DNA from: Sphingobium sp. AP49
Lineage (GTDB): Bacteria > Pseudomonadota > Alphaproteobacteria > Sphingomonadales > Sphingomonadaceae
Reading direction: 5' to 3'
Assembly: GCF_000281715.2 (NCBI RefSeq)
Contig: NZ_CP124576.1
Span: 7,501-71,500, forward strand
Length of the DNA: 64,000 nucleotides
The notes beneath the pieces were generated by a model. The model was not told the origin of the DNA, searched no databases, and was given only the letters and a program-made list of their open reading frames with translations. This document shows, in pieces, positions 57,057 through 64,000 of this stretch; position 1 is the stretch's first letter; every line of letters starts with the position of its first letter. The translations under genes and the position numbers were made by a program.

Positions 57057-57617
57057 TCATATATCGCCGGTCAGTCCGTCGATCGCCGCCCAGCCCGCTG
57101 CCCCGATCCCGCGCAGCAGATGCCGGTGCTTTGCCCTGACCCCGCCCAATGCGATCACCGGCGCCTTCGCCTGCCGCGCAAGCGCCGCAAAGCCCCCTCG
57201 CCCCAGCGCGCCGGCGCCAGGATGAGAGCGGGTCGGAAACAAGGGCGACAGGAAGACCATATCCGCCCGCGTAGCAGCCTCTATCTCCTGCGCATCATGC
57301 GCGGCCAGGCTGTGGATAAGTTGCCGGGAAGCCCTACGCCCATCCCGCCCATGCCAGCCATCCGCACGCCACGCCGTCGCCGCGCGCGCATCTCCCGCCA
57401 GCATCAGCACCAGCCGCCGCCGTCGCGCGATCGTCCGCAACGCCTCGAACAACGCCCGCCGCTTCACCGGCTCGGTGCGATAATGGCGAAAGACTATCCC
57501 CGCCAGCCCACGCGGCAATCGGGCCGCCGCTGCCAGCAATTGCGCATCCGCCACCCGCTCGTCGGTCATCAGCCAGAGGCCGGGCAGTTTTTTGCGGTGG
57601 CGGGCGTGCATGGCCAT
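57057..57617 (-). CDS. ThiE/TenI-like protein
   Basis: 186 residues, shorter than the usual ThiE. A barrel pattern is seen, with LFPTRSHPGAGALGRGGF and APVIALGGV near the C-terminus, as in thiamine phosphate synthases. The sequence has TRSHPGA where ThiE usually has a Thr-rich loop with Lys, and the N-terminal pyrophosphate-binding Asp/Gln residues are not obvious. It may be a TenI-like protein or a ThiE with altered activity. No other thi gene is nearby. Divergent from yggS (17-base gap). Confidence 0.65.
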   Translation of the reverse strand: MAMHARHRKKLPGLWLMTDERVADAQLLAAAARLPRGLAGIVFRHYRTEPVKRRALFEALRTIARRRRLVLMLAGDARAATAWRADGWHGRDGRRASRQLIHSLAAHDAQEIEAATRADMVFLSPLFPTRSHPGAGALGRGGFAALARQAKAPVIALGGVRAKHRHLLRGIGAAGWAAIDGLTGDI

Positions 57618-57634
57618 CGCCTATAGCAGCCGCC

Positions 57635-58369
57635 ATGACTACCGACATCCCCGAAGCTGCGACCCGCCTTGCCACTCTGCGCGACCAGATCGACCGCACC
57701 GCCCGCCTGACCCAGCGCAGCGCCGACGACATCACCCTGATCGCCGTGTCCAAGACTCAACCTGCCGAAGCGATTGTTCCGCTGATCCACGCCGGCCAGC
57801 GCGTCTTCGGCGAAAACCGCGTTCAGGAAAGCCAGGACAAATGGCCGGCCTTGCGCGAGGCGTTCTCGGATCTGACCCTGCATCTGGTTGGCCAGCTTCA
57901 GTCGAACAAGGCAACCGACGCCGTCGCCCTGTTCGACGTCATCCATTCGCTCGACCGCCCGTCACTACTGACCGCGCTCGCCAAGGCGATGGACACAACG
58001 GGCAAGCGCGTGCCCTGCTTCATCCAGGTGAATATCGGGATGGAGGAGCAAAAGGGCGGCTGTCCGATCGGCGAGGTTCCGGCGTTGATTGCGGCCGCGC
58101 GAGGCGCCGACATCCCTCTGCTAGGCCTGATGTGCGTGCCCCCGGCCGACGTCGAAGCGGCACCCTATTTTGCCCTGCTCGCGAAAATGGCGCGGGAAGA
58201 GGGCCTCCCGCGCCTGTCGATGGGCATGTCGGGCGATTTCGAGACCGCCCTGATGCTGGGCGCCACCGACATTCGCGTCGGCACCGCCCTGTTCGGCGAA
58301 CGCGCGCCCGTCAGCCGCCCCGTTCCCCGGAGCGGCCTGGGGATGATCAGAAACTCCCCCGCAAGGTGA
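57635..58369 (+). CDS. yggS: YggS family PLP homeostasis protein
   Basis: 244 residues of the PROSC/YggS fold, a single-domain PLP-binding barrel that carries and delivers PLP. The PLP lysine is in LIAVSKTQPAEAI, with FGENRVQESQDKW and HLVGQLQSNKA following, and the C-terminal SMGMSGDFETALMLGATDIRVG is characteristic, split here as SMGMSGDFETAL and GATDIRVG. It overlaps the end of the convergent TonB receptor gene by 23 bases. Confidence 0.95.
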   Translation: MTTDIPEAATRLATLRDQIDRTARLTQRSADDITLIAVSKTQPAEAIVPLIHAGQRVFGENRVQESQDKWPALREAFSDLTLHLVGQLQSNKATDAVALFDVIHSLDRPSLLTALAKAMDTTGKRVPCFIQVNIGMEEQKGGCPIGEVPALIAAARGADIPLLGLMCVPPADVEAAPYFALLAKMAREEGLPRLSMGMSGDFETALMLGATDIRVGTALFGERAPVSRPVPRSGLGMIRNSPAR

Positions 58370-61145
58370 TGCCATAGGTGCGGGGTTCCGCCAGATAGGC
58401 GGAGATCAGCTGGTTCGCCATCGGCGCGCCCTGCGCAAACTGGCCGGTGGTCGATGTCGCCGGGCTGCTCGACTGGAGCGGGCTGCTGAAGGCGACCTGG
58501 GTATAATCCTGGTTGAAGATATTCTGGCCCCAGAATTCGACCGCCCAGCGCTGATCCTTGCCGCGAATACCGATACGGGCATTGACCACGGCAAAGCCAT
58601 CCTGCCGCTTCTCCGGGAACAGATCCGACCCGGTATTATAATCGCTCATCAGGCGGCCATCGATATAGAAGAGCGCCGACAGGCCATTGGAACCGATATC
58701 CGGCGTCCAGGCTGCGCTCGCCGTCGTCACCAGCTGCGGCGCATTGCTGTTGATCGATCCGGGCAGCAGGAACAATGCCGGATCCAGCGGCACGCTGCCA
58801 TCGCCGCTGCCGACCAACCGATCGGCAAACTTCGCCCGGGCATAGGTCAACCCGCCGGTCAGGCGGAAATTGCGCACCGGTGATGCCGTCAGTTCCAGTT
58901 CCACACCCTGGCTGATCAGGCCCGGGCCGACATCATCCTCCGCGCAGGTCCGCGTTGCCGACAGGGCACTGTCGCAGCCATTGATATTCTGCACGACGAA
59001 GCTGGTGCCGTTGAAAGTATTCAGCTGGAAATTCTTGAACTCCTGACGGAAGGCGGCAATGTTCGCGCTCCACTTCGGCTGGGCATATTTCAAGCCGATT
59101 TCAAAGGCATTCACTTTTTCCGGGGCGAAGCGCAGGCTGGTCACATCGGCATTCGTCCGCGGACTATAGACCGCCGGCACGGTGTTCAGGCCGGTCGATC
59201 CCAGCTGGAAGCGGTCCATATTATAGCCGCCTGCCTTATAGCCCTTGGAATAGCTGCCATAGACCAGCAGTTCCTCAACCGGCTTCCACGACAGCACCGC
59301 CGTGCCGGTGAATTCGCCATCGCTGATCTTGTCGTTGAGGTCGAGCGCATTGAGCGTGGTGGAGCCATTGCCCAGACACCCCAGCGTCAGGATGCCACCC
59401 GCCAGAGCTGCCGCACTGCCCAGCGCCGCATTGGTCGCCAAGGTCGGCAGCGAAGAGGCCTGCAGGGCCGCGCAGGTTGCGTTGTTATTATTGAAATCTG
59501 ACGAGAATTTCTTCGACTCATGCGTGTAGCGCAGCCCCAGGGTCAGATCGAGCGTCTTGGTGACATGAATGATATTATGGGTGAACAGCGCCCAGTTCTC
59601 GCTCTTCTGGCGATAGATGGAAGCAACATCGCCGGTGCCCTCCGGAATCGCCGCCAGCGCACGCAGGCCATTGCCCAGACCGGTCGAGATCGCCCCCGCC
59701 TGCGCCGCCGCGACGCCCGCTGGCAGACCAGCATTGATCAGCGCGGCCGTCAGTCCGGCATTCAGGTTCGCCTGCGTACCGCCGATCAACGCCGATGTGG
59801 CAAGGCCGCTGCCACAGGCCGCCAACTGCGCGGCAGTGAAGTTGCTCGTCGCCCCCGCGCCCGCCATCAGACGGCAGGCGGCAAAGCGGCCATAATCGGC
59901 GCCGAAGCGGATATTATCCTCCAGCGTCAGCTTCTCATTGGCGTAATAGCCGCCAACAAGCCAGTCGAGAACCTCGCCAAAGGCCGACCCCTGCGCCCGC
60001 AACTCCTGGGTGAAGGTCTTGAATTGGCGATAGGTGTTGGGATCGCGGTACAACAGGTCCGCGCCCGAATAATCATAATCGCCATAGTCGCGGGATTTAT
60101 AGTCGCGATAGGCGGTGATGCTGGTCAGCTTGGCGCCACCCAGATCATAGTTGATCTCGCCCGAAACGCCCCAATCCTTGAGCTTGCTGACATAATTGCG
60201 TCCCTCGGTGATGGTCAGCTCGCGATCATAAGGATCGGTGGGGAAGACGCTGCCCTGCCCCGCCAGGATCGCGCCGATGCGATTGAACGGCGCGGTGGTG
60301 TAGCCGCCGCCCGTCGCCGGCCGCCGCTCGCGCGTTTCGATATAGGCCGCACCGCAGCAGCTTTCATCGCGATTGGTATAATCGCCGATCAGGCGGATGG
60401 AGAGAGCGTCGGTCGGCTCGATCAGCGCCTGGCCACGCAGGAAATAGCGGTCGCGGTCATTGGTGTCGCCGACCTTGTTGCCGCTGGTGTCGACCAGATC
60501 GTAGAAACCGTCACGTTTCGACCAGACGCCATCCAGGCTCAGCGCAATCCCCTTGGCGATCGGGCCGGTAATGCGCCCGGCCAGTCGCCAATAATCATAA
60601 TTGCCATAGGTGATCTCGGCCTTGCCACCCAGCGTGAATTCCGGTGCCTTGCTGACGATATTCAGCAGACCGGCGGACGCATTGCGGCCGAACAGGGTCC
60701 CCTGCGGTCCACGCAACACCTCGACCCGCTCGATCTCGCCCAGGTCATTAAGGCCCGCGCCGGTGCGCGAGCGATAGACGCCGTCGATGAACACCGCGAC
60801 CGAGCTTTCCAGCCCCGGATTGTCGCCGACCGTGCCAATGCCGCGAATACGCGCAGAGCCATTCGCCTCGCTTCCGGTCGAGGACACCAGCAGCGAAGGC
60901 GCGAGCTGGTTAAGCGCGCGGATGTCGTTGGCGCCGCTATTCTGCATTGCCTGCTGACCGACGGCCGACACCGCGATCGGCACGTCCGACAATGGACTGG
61001 CGCGGCGGGTCGCCGTCACGATGATGTCGGCGCTGTTGGTTTCGGCCGCAGCCTGCGGCGCGGTATCCTGGGCGTGGGCAAGCGGCATGGCGCCCACCAG
61101 TGCGACGGCACCGGCGGACAGCAGCCAAAGGCTCTTGTGCATCAT
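58347..61145 (-). CDS. TonB-dependent outer-membrane receptor
   Basis: About 932 residues. A signal peptide (SLWLLSAGAVALVGAMPLAHA) is followed by a TonB-box-like DIIVTATRR, a plug domain with RIRGIGTVGDN and VEVLRGPQGTLFGRNAS, and a 22-strand barrel region ending in YGITLRGSF with the terminal Phe. Two Ala/Gly-rich insertions in extracellular loops (near 59640-59880 and 59340-59480) are of the sphingomonad type. The substrate is unknown. Starts at 61154 or 61145 are possible; GGAGAGG is better spaced for 61145. Confidence 0.93.
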   Translation of the reverse strand: MMHKSLWLLSAGAVALVGAMPLAHAQDTAPQAAAETNSADIIVTATRRASPLSDVPIAVSAVGQQAMQNSGANDIRALNQLAPSLLVSSTGSEANGSARIRGIGTVGDNPGLESSVAVFIDGVYRSRTGAGLNDLGEIERVEVLRGPQGTLFGRNASAGLLNIVSKAPEFTLGGKAEITYGNYDYWRLAGRITGPIAKGIALSLDGVWSKRDGFYDLVDTSGNKVGDTNDRDRYFLRGQALIEPTDALSIRLIGDYTNRDESCCGAAYIETRERRPATGGGYTTAPFNRIGAILAGQGSVFPTDPYDRELTITEGRNYVSKLKDWGVSGEINYDLGGAKLTSITAYRDYKSRDYGDYDYSGADLLYRDPNTYRQFKTFTQELRAQGSAFGEVLDWLVGGYYANEKLTLEDNIRFGADYGRFAACRLMAGAGATSNFTAAQLAACGSGLATSALIGGTQANLNAGLTAALINAGLPAGVAAAQAGAISTGLGNGLRALAAIPEGTGDVASIYRQKSENWALFTHNIIHVTKTLDLTLGLRYTHESKKFSSDFNNNNATCAALQASSLPTLATNAALGSAAALAGGILTLGCLGNGSTTLNALDLNDKISDGEFTGTAVLSWKPVEELLVYGSYSKGYKAGGYNMDRFQLGSTGLNTVPAVYSPRTNADVTSLRFAPEKVNAFEIGLKYAQPKWSANIAAFRQEFKNFQLNTFNGTSFVVQNINGCDSALSATRTCAEDDVGPGLISQGVELELTASPVRNFRLTGGLTYARAKFADRLVGSGDGSVPLDPALFLLPGSINSNAPQLVTTASAAWTPDIGSNGLSALFYIDGRLMSDYNTGSDLFPEKRQDGFAVVNARIGIRGKDQRWAVEFWGQNIFNQDYTQVAFSSPLQSSSPATSTTGQFAQGAPMANQLISAYLAEPRTYGITLRGSF

Positions 61146-61332
61146 GATGTGCATCCTCTCCTGGCCCGCCTGGCTTTTTGCCGGGTCGGGACTATGCGCG
61201 ATTATGCTGCCACAGTCGGAATAACGCAAGATAGCGCGAGATTCCGTGCTTTTTCCGCAGTTGCGTGATGAAGATCGCATAGTGCTGTTGCCTAGCAGCA
61301 ACAATTTAACGCCCGGTTTCCGTAGCGTCTCT

Positions 61333-61995
61333 TTACGTCAGCGGAAAGCGCAGCAATCGGTCGGAAACCGGCACCAACGCCATCGCACCCGGTCCCACCG
61401 CCCGTTGTATCTCGCCATGGCCCGCGTCCAGCCCGCCGGTCAGCGCGCCGAGCGCTGGCAGGATCAGTTTGGTCGGTGATCCGACGAAGCAGCGGCGCGA
61501 CACATGGCGACCACGCACGGACAGGCGCAACTTGGGATGGAAATGGCCCGATATTTCCGGCCGGGGATCGGCCGGGTCGGCCTCATGCCGCAACCAGATG
61601 CCTTCCACCTCCGCCTCGACCGCGCGGCGCCCGCCCGGCATCTGCACCACACCGACGTCATGATTGCCAGTTATCCACAGCCAGTCGAGCCGTTCGGTCA
61701 GCGCCTGCAATCGCGCCCGCGCCTGCGGGTCCAGTCGCGCCGCGCCATCGGCATCGTGAAAACTGTCGCCCAGCGACCAGATCGCCCGCGCGCCGGTGCG
61801 CGCCACCAGTGCCTCGATCATGTCCAGCGTCGCCGCGCTGTCATGGGGCGGCAGAAACTGACCGAAGCGGGCATACCAGCTCGCCTTCTCGAAATGCAGG
61901 TCGGCCACCAGCAACGCCCCCTGCGCCGGCCAGAACAAAGCTGCCTCCGGCAATGCCAGGAAATCATGACCTGCGAACGAAAGGGGAACCATCAC
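61333..61995 (-). CDS. pdeM: Ligase-associated DNA damage response endonuclease PdeM
   Basis: 220 residues of the calcineurin-like phosphoesterase fold. Metal-binding motifs are LLVADLHFEKASWYA, WSLGDSFHD and WITGNHDVG, followed by EISGHFHPKL. The pattern and length match PdeM, the nuclease found with ligase-associated helicase, exonuclease and DNA ligase. The helicase is at 20461-22872, but the other partners are not in this window. It is divergent from trhO. A second ATG one codon later is equally possible. Confidence 0.9.
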   Translation of the reverse strand: MMVPLSFAGHDFLALPEAALFWPAQGALLVADLHFEKASWYARFGQFLPPHDSAATLDMIEALVARTGARAIWSLGDSFHDADGAARLDPQARARLQALTERLDWLWITGNHDVGVVQMPGGRRAVEAEVEGIWLRHEADPADPRPEISGHFHPKLRLSVRGRHVSRRCFVGSPTKLILPALGALTGGLDAGHGEIQRAVGPGAMALVPVSDRLLRFPLT

Positions 61996-62057
61996 TCGGC
62001 TATGCGCGCTCTTCGCTCGGCTTTCAAGTCCGCGCGCCAGCGCCTATAGGGCTTCCC

Positions 62058-62882
62058 ATGTTCACCGTTGCAGCCCTCTACCGTTTCGCTACCTTCGCCG
62101 ATCCACAGGCGACCGCCGCCGATCTGCGTGCGCTGTGCGCCGATCTCGGCACCTGCGGCACGCTGATCCTGGCGCATGAAGGCATCAACGGCACGGTCGC
62201 CGGCACGGCCGAGGCGATCGACCGGCTGATCGCCCATATCCGCGTGCTGCCCGGCTGCGCCGACGTCGACGTCAAATATGCGACCGCCGACAGCGCGCCC
62301 TTCGGCAAGATGAAGGTCAAGGTGAAGACGGAGATCGTGACGCTCGGCGCGGGCGACCTCGACCCTGCCCATCAGGCCGGCGTGCATCTCGATCCCGCAG
62401 ACTGGAACGCACTGATCGCCGATCCCGACACCGTCGTCATCGACACGCGCAACGCCTATGAGGTGGCGGTCGGCACCTTCGAGAATGCGATCGATCCGGC
62501 CACCCGTTCCTTCCGCGAATTTCCCGCCTGGTTCGACGATTTCGCTGCCAAGCTACGCGACGAAGGCCGCAGCCCCAAGATCGCAATGTTCTGCACCGGC
62601 GGCATTCGTTGCGAAAAATCGACCGCACTGGTGAAGGCGCGCGGCTTTGACGAGGTCTATCACCTCAAGGGCGGCATCCTGCGTTACCTGGAGGAAATGC
62701 CGGAGGCGCAGAGCCGCTGGCAGGGCGACTGCTATGTCTTCGACGAGCGGGTCGCGGTCGGCCATGGCCTCAAGCAAGGCCATTATGCCACCTGCAGCGC
62801 CTGTGGCCTGCCCTATCCGCGCGATACCGACCATGACTGCCCCGGCGGCGACGCCGACGGCGCCTGGCCGCATCGGGGCTAA
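62058..62882 (+). CDS. trhO: tRNA uridine(34) hydroxylase TrhO
   Basis: 274 residues of the YceA/TrhO family, which hydroxylates U34 of certain tRNAs with oxygen. A ferredoxin-like N-terminal domain (FGKMKVKVKTEIVTLG) precedes a rhodanese domain with VIDTRNAYEVAVGTFENA and the active-site loop MFCTGGIRCEKSTALV. The C-terminus has a Cys pair region (TCSACGLPYPRDTDHDC). ATG 62058 is the natural start, although the frame stays open upstream. Ends four bases into the convergent small gene. Confidence 0.95.
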   Translation: MFTVAALYRFATFADPQATAADLRALCADLGTCGTLILAHEGINGTVAGTAEAIDRLIAHIRVLPGCADVDVKYATADSAPFGKMKVKVKTEIVTLGAGDLDPAHQAGVHLDPADWNALIADPDTVVIDTRNAYEVAVGTFENAIDPATRSFREFPAWFDDFAAKLRDEGRSPKIAMFCTGGIRCEKSTALVKARGFDEVYHLKGGILRYLEEMPEAQSRWQGDCYVFDERVAVGHGLKQGHYATCSACGLPYPRDTDHDCPGGDADGAWPHRG

Positions 62883-63139
62883 TCCGCGCTTTCCACCAGT
62901 TCGACCATCTCGAACTGATAGGATGTCCAGCCCCGCATCCGCGCGCCATCGGGCGCGGCGGCGCGCTTCTTCTTCGCTTCGGCCAGCGAGCGGGTGTGGC
63001 CCCAGAACACTTCGGTCTTGCCATTTTCCAGCACGGCGACGATCCGCCAATAATGGGTGAAGGGGTCGGCCGTTGGTCCGATCTTCTTCACATAGCCGTC
63101 CGGCATGGTAGCGGTCAGATAGCGTTTCCGGCGCGCCAT
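62879..63139 (-). CDS. Small basic protein, function unknown
   Basis: 86 residues with KRYLTATMPDGYVKKIGPTA and a WRIVAVLENGKTEVFWGHTR segment. I recognise no domain. ATG 63139 starts four bases after the YgjP-like gene stops, and the previous ATG-like extension runs into that gene. It ends with a four-base overlap with trhO on the other strand. It is likely a real gene because of its tight packing and even composition. Confidence 0.65.
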   Translation of the reverse strand: MARRKRYLTATMPDGYVKKIGPTADPFTHYWRIVAVLENGKTEVFWGHTRSLAEAKKKRAAAPDGARMRGWTSYQFEMVELVESAD

Positions 63140-63143
63140 CGGT

Positions 63144-63878
63144 TCAGGCCTGATAACGGTGCAGGCCCGCCCCATGCGCCTTCAGCCAGACCCGCGCCGG
63201 GCGCGGATCCTCGCCATAGATGCGGGCATGGGCGGCGTGAAAGGCCGGGCTATGGTCCATGTGCAGCAGATGCGCCAGTTCATGCGCCACGGTCGATCGC
63301 CGCACCCAGGCGGGCGCCAGGATCAGCCGCCAGCTATAGCGGATCGCCCCGCTCGAAGTGCAACTGCCCCAGCGGCTGCGCGTGTCGCCCGTACCCACCG
63401 AGGCGACGATCAGGCCGTGATCCTGCGCCATCGCCAGCGTCTCCGCCTCCAGCACCGCCTTCGCCCGGGTCCTGAGCCAGCGCAGCACCCGCGCGCCGAC
63501 CGATTCCGCCGCCCCGCCCAGGATCAGCCGGTCGCCCTCCAGTCGGATCGTGCGGGTCGCGCCTGCAATCCAGCAGATGCGCACCTCGCGCCCCTCCAGC
63601 GGAAAGGTCGCGCCGTCACCCAGCAGCGTCACCGCCGGCGTCACCGCCATCTGCGCCCGGACCCAATCCTCATGCCCCTGTGCCCAGCCCAGCGCACGCT
63701 TGAGGTTCGCCCGCGCCGGCAGCGACAGGCGCAATTCGCCGCGCAGTCCATCAATGGTCAGCTTGTAGGCGCGCGCCCGGGCCGACCGGCGCACCCGCAC
63801 CGGCATGGCCACGCCATCGATCAGGATTGCCGCGTCACAGCTCTCGGTCGACAAGATGATGTTCCCAATCACCCGCAT
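63144..63878 (-). CDS. YgjP-like zinc metallopeptidase
   Basis: 244 residues of the YgjP/M48-like (SprT-like) group. The zinc motif is VAHELAHLLHMDHSPAFH, with HExxH and a third His four to ten residues later, and WGSCTSSGAIRYSWRLILAP before it, the usual family pattern. Function is unknown; relatives bind nucleotides or repair proteins in some cases. ATG 63878 gives the normal N-terminus; this start lies inside the end of the upstream YcgN gene (44-base overlap). Confidence 0.88.
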   Translation of the reverse strand: MRVIGNIILSTESCDAAILIDGVAMPVRVRRSARARAYKLTIDGLRGELRLSLPARANLKRALGWAQGHEDWVRAQMAVTPAVTLLGDGATFPLEGREVRICWIAGATRTIRLEGDRLILGGAAESVGARVLRWLRTRAKAVLEAETLAMAQDHGLIVASVGTGDTRSRWGSCTSSGAIRYSWRLILAPAWVRRSTVAHELAHLLHMDHSPAFHAAHARIYGEDPRPARVWLKAHGAGLHRYQA

Positions 63879-64000
63879 CCGCCTCCGCCACGGTCCAGCC
63901 GCGCACGGATTCCTTGGCCCGATGCACCGCCTCGCGATCGCCACAGACCAGATAATGCCATTCGGGCAGCGGCAGCCCCGCCTCGCGCAGCCGATAGGCG
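63835..64000 (-). CDS. C-terminal end of a YcgN/UPF0260 family protein (cut by the window)
   Basis: Only the last 54 codons are present. AYRLREAGLPLPEWHYLVCG and the following DREAVHRAKESVRGW match the C-terminus of UPF0260 proteins (E. coli YcgN), which carry a cysteine cluster in the missing N-terminal part. The function is unknown. It overlaps the start of the YgjP-like gene by 44 bases, so the two are very likely co-translated. Confidence 0.72.
   Translation of the reverse strand, partial: AYRLREAGLPLPEWHYLVCGDREAVHRAKESVRGWTVAEADAGDWEHHLVDREL

Noticed and set aside
57006..61679. Replication origin suggested by three DnaA boxes
   Set aside because: Boxes are too far apart, there is no AT-rich unwinding region and no cluster of further boxes.

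Overview
The window is chromosomal DNA of a sphingomonad (Alphaproteobacteria, Sphingomonadaceae; Sphingobium or a close relative is my best guess from gene content, not a proven assignment). It is GC-rich and dense, with many GTG and TTG starts. It carries alphaproteobacterial marker families (DUF4167, DUF3576, DUF6489, DUF1993), a large sphingomonad-type TonB-dependent receptor, and the mnmE-mnmG-rsmG-parA-parB block that lies near the replication origin in many alphaproteobacteria. I see no rRNA, tRNA, CRISPR array, insertion sequence, integrase or phage gene.

Layout. 1-5.3 kb: a CBS-domain protein cut by the window edge, a small membrane protein, a hotdog thioesterase, two adjacent DUF4139 secreted proteins and a DUF4167 protein. 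5.3-8.5 kb: prmC-prfA-hisS (translation). 8.6-15.7 kb: a secreted M61 peptidase with a PDZ domain, inorganic pyrophosphatase, a divergent MocR regulator/YczE membrane protein pair, a secreted NHL propeller, DUF1993 and a lipoprotein. 15.8-22.9 kb: gyrB, tag, a COG3650 lipoprotein, a probably exported DJ-1/PfpI protein and a ligase-associated DNA-repair helicase. 22.9-24.2 kb: an AT-richer patch with one orphan gene. 24.3-32.8 kb: a PLP-dependent sulfur enzyme, a 2-hydroxyacid dehydrogenase, AsmA, a HAD phosphatase and an Mla-type lipid transport operon (permease, ATPase, MCE protein, lipoprotein). 32.9-41.5 kb: pepN, then parB, parA, rsmG, mnmG, mnmE and DUF6489 on the minus strand, with parS sites embedded. 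41.6-50 kb: dienelactone hydrolase, quinone oxidoreductase, a phytanoyl-CoA dioxygenase-like protein, TerC, rho, a periplasmic aspartyl protease and PBP1A. 50-55.2 kb: msrB and the DUF3576-leuS-lptE-holA gene set. 55.4-64 kb: an outer-membrane-like protein, ABM and CMD small proteins, a ThiE-like protein, YggS, the TonB receptor, the nuclease PdeM, trhO, a small protein, a YgjP-like metallopeptidase and the end of a YcgN-family gene.

How the parts connect. The ParABS set is complete: mnmG, rsmG, parA and parB overlap by 4 bases at each junction, one parS lies inside rsmG, another lies in the mnmE-mnmG gap, and a one-mismatch copy sits about 18 kb away in a lipoprotein gene. Envelope functions recur: lipid transport, LPS assembly (lptE), peptidoglycan (PBP1A), AsmA and lipoproteins. 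Two components of the ligase-associated DNA damage system, the helicase and PdeM, are present but about 40 kb apart.

The most useful leads are: an apparent one-base frameshift at the 5' end of pepN; an inverted 20-21 bp element upstream of both genes in a divergent envelope gene pair; the distant parS-like site; the AT-rich orphan gene; stem-loops on both sides of leuS; and four palindromic intergenic elements that look like sphingomonad repeats. I found no clearly new multi-gene defence or mobile system.
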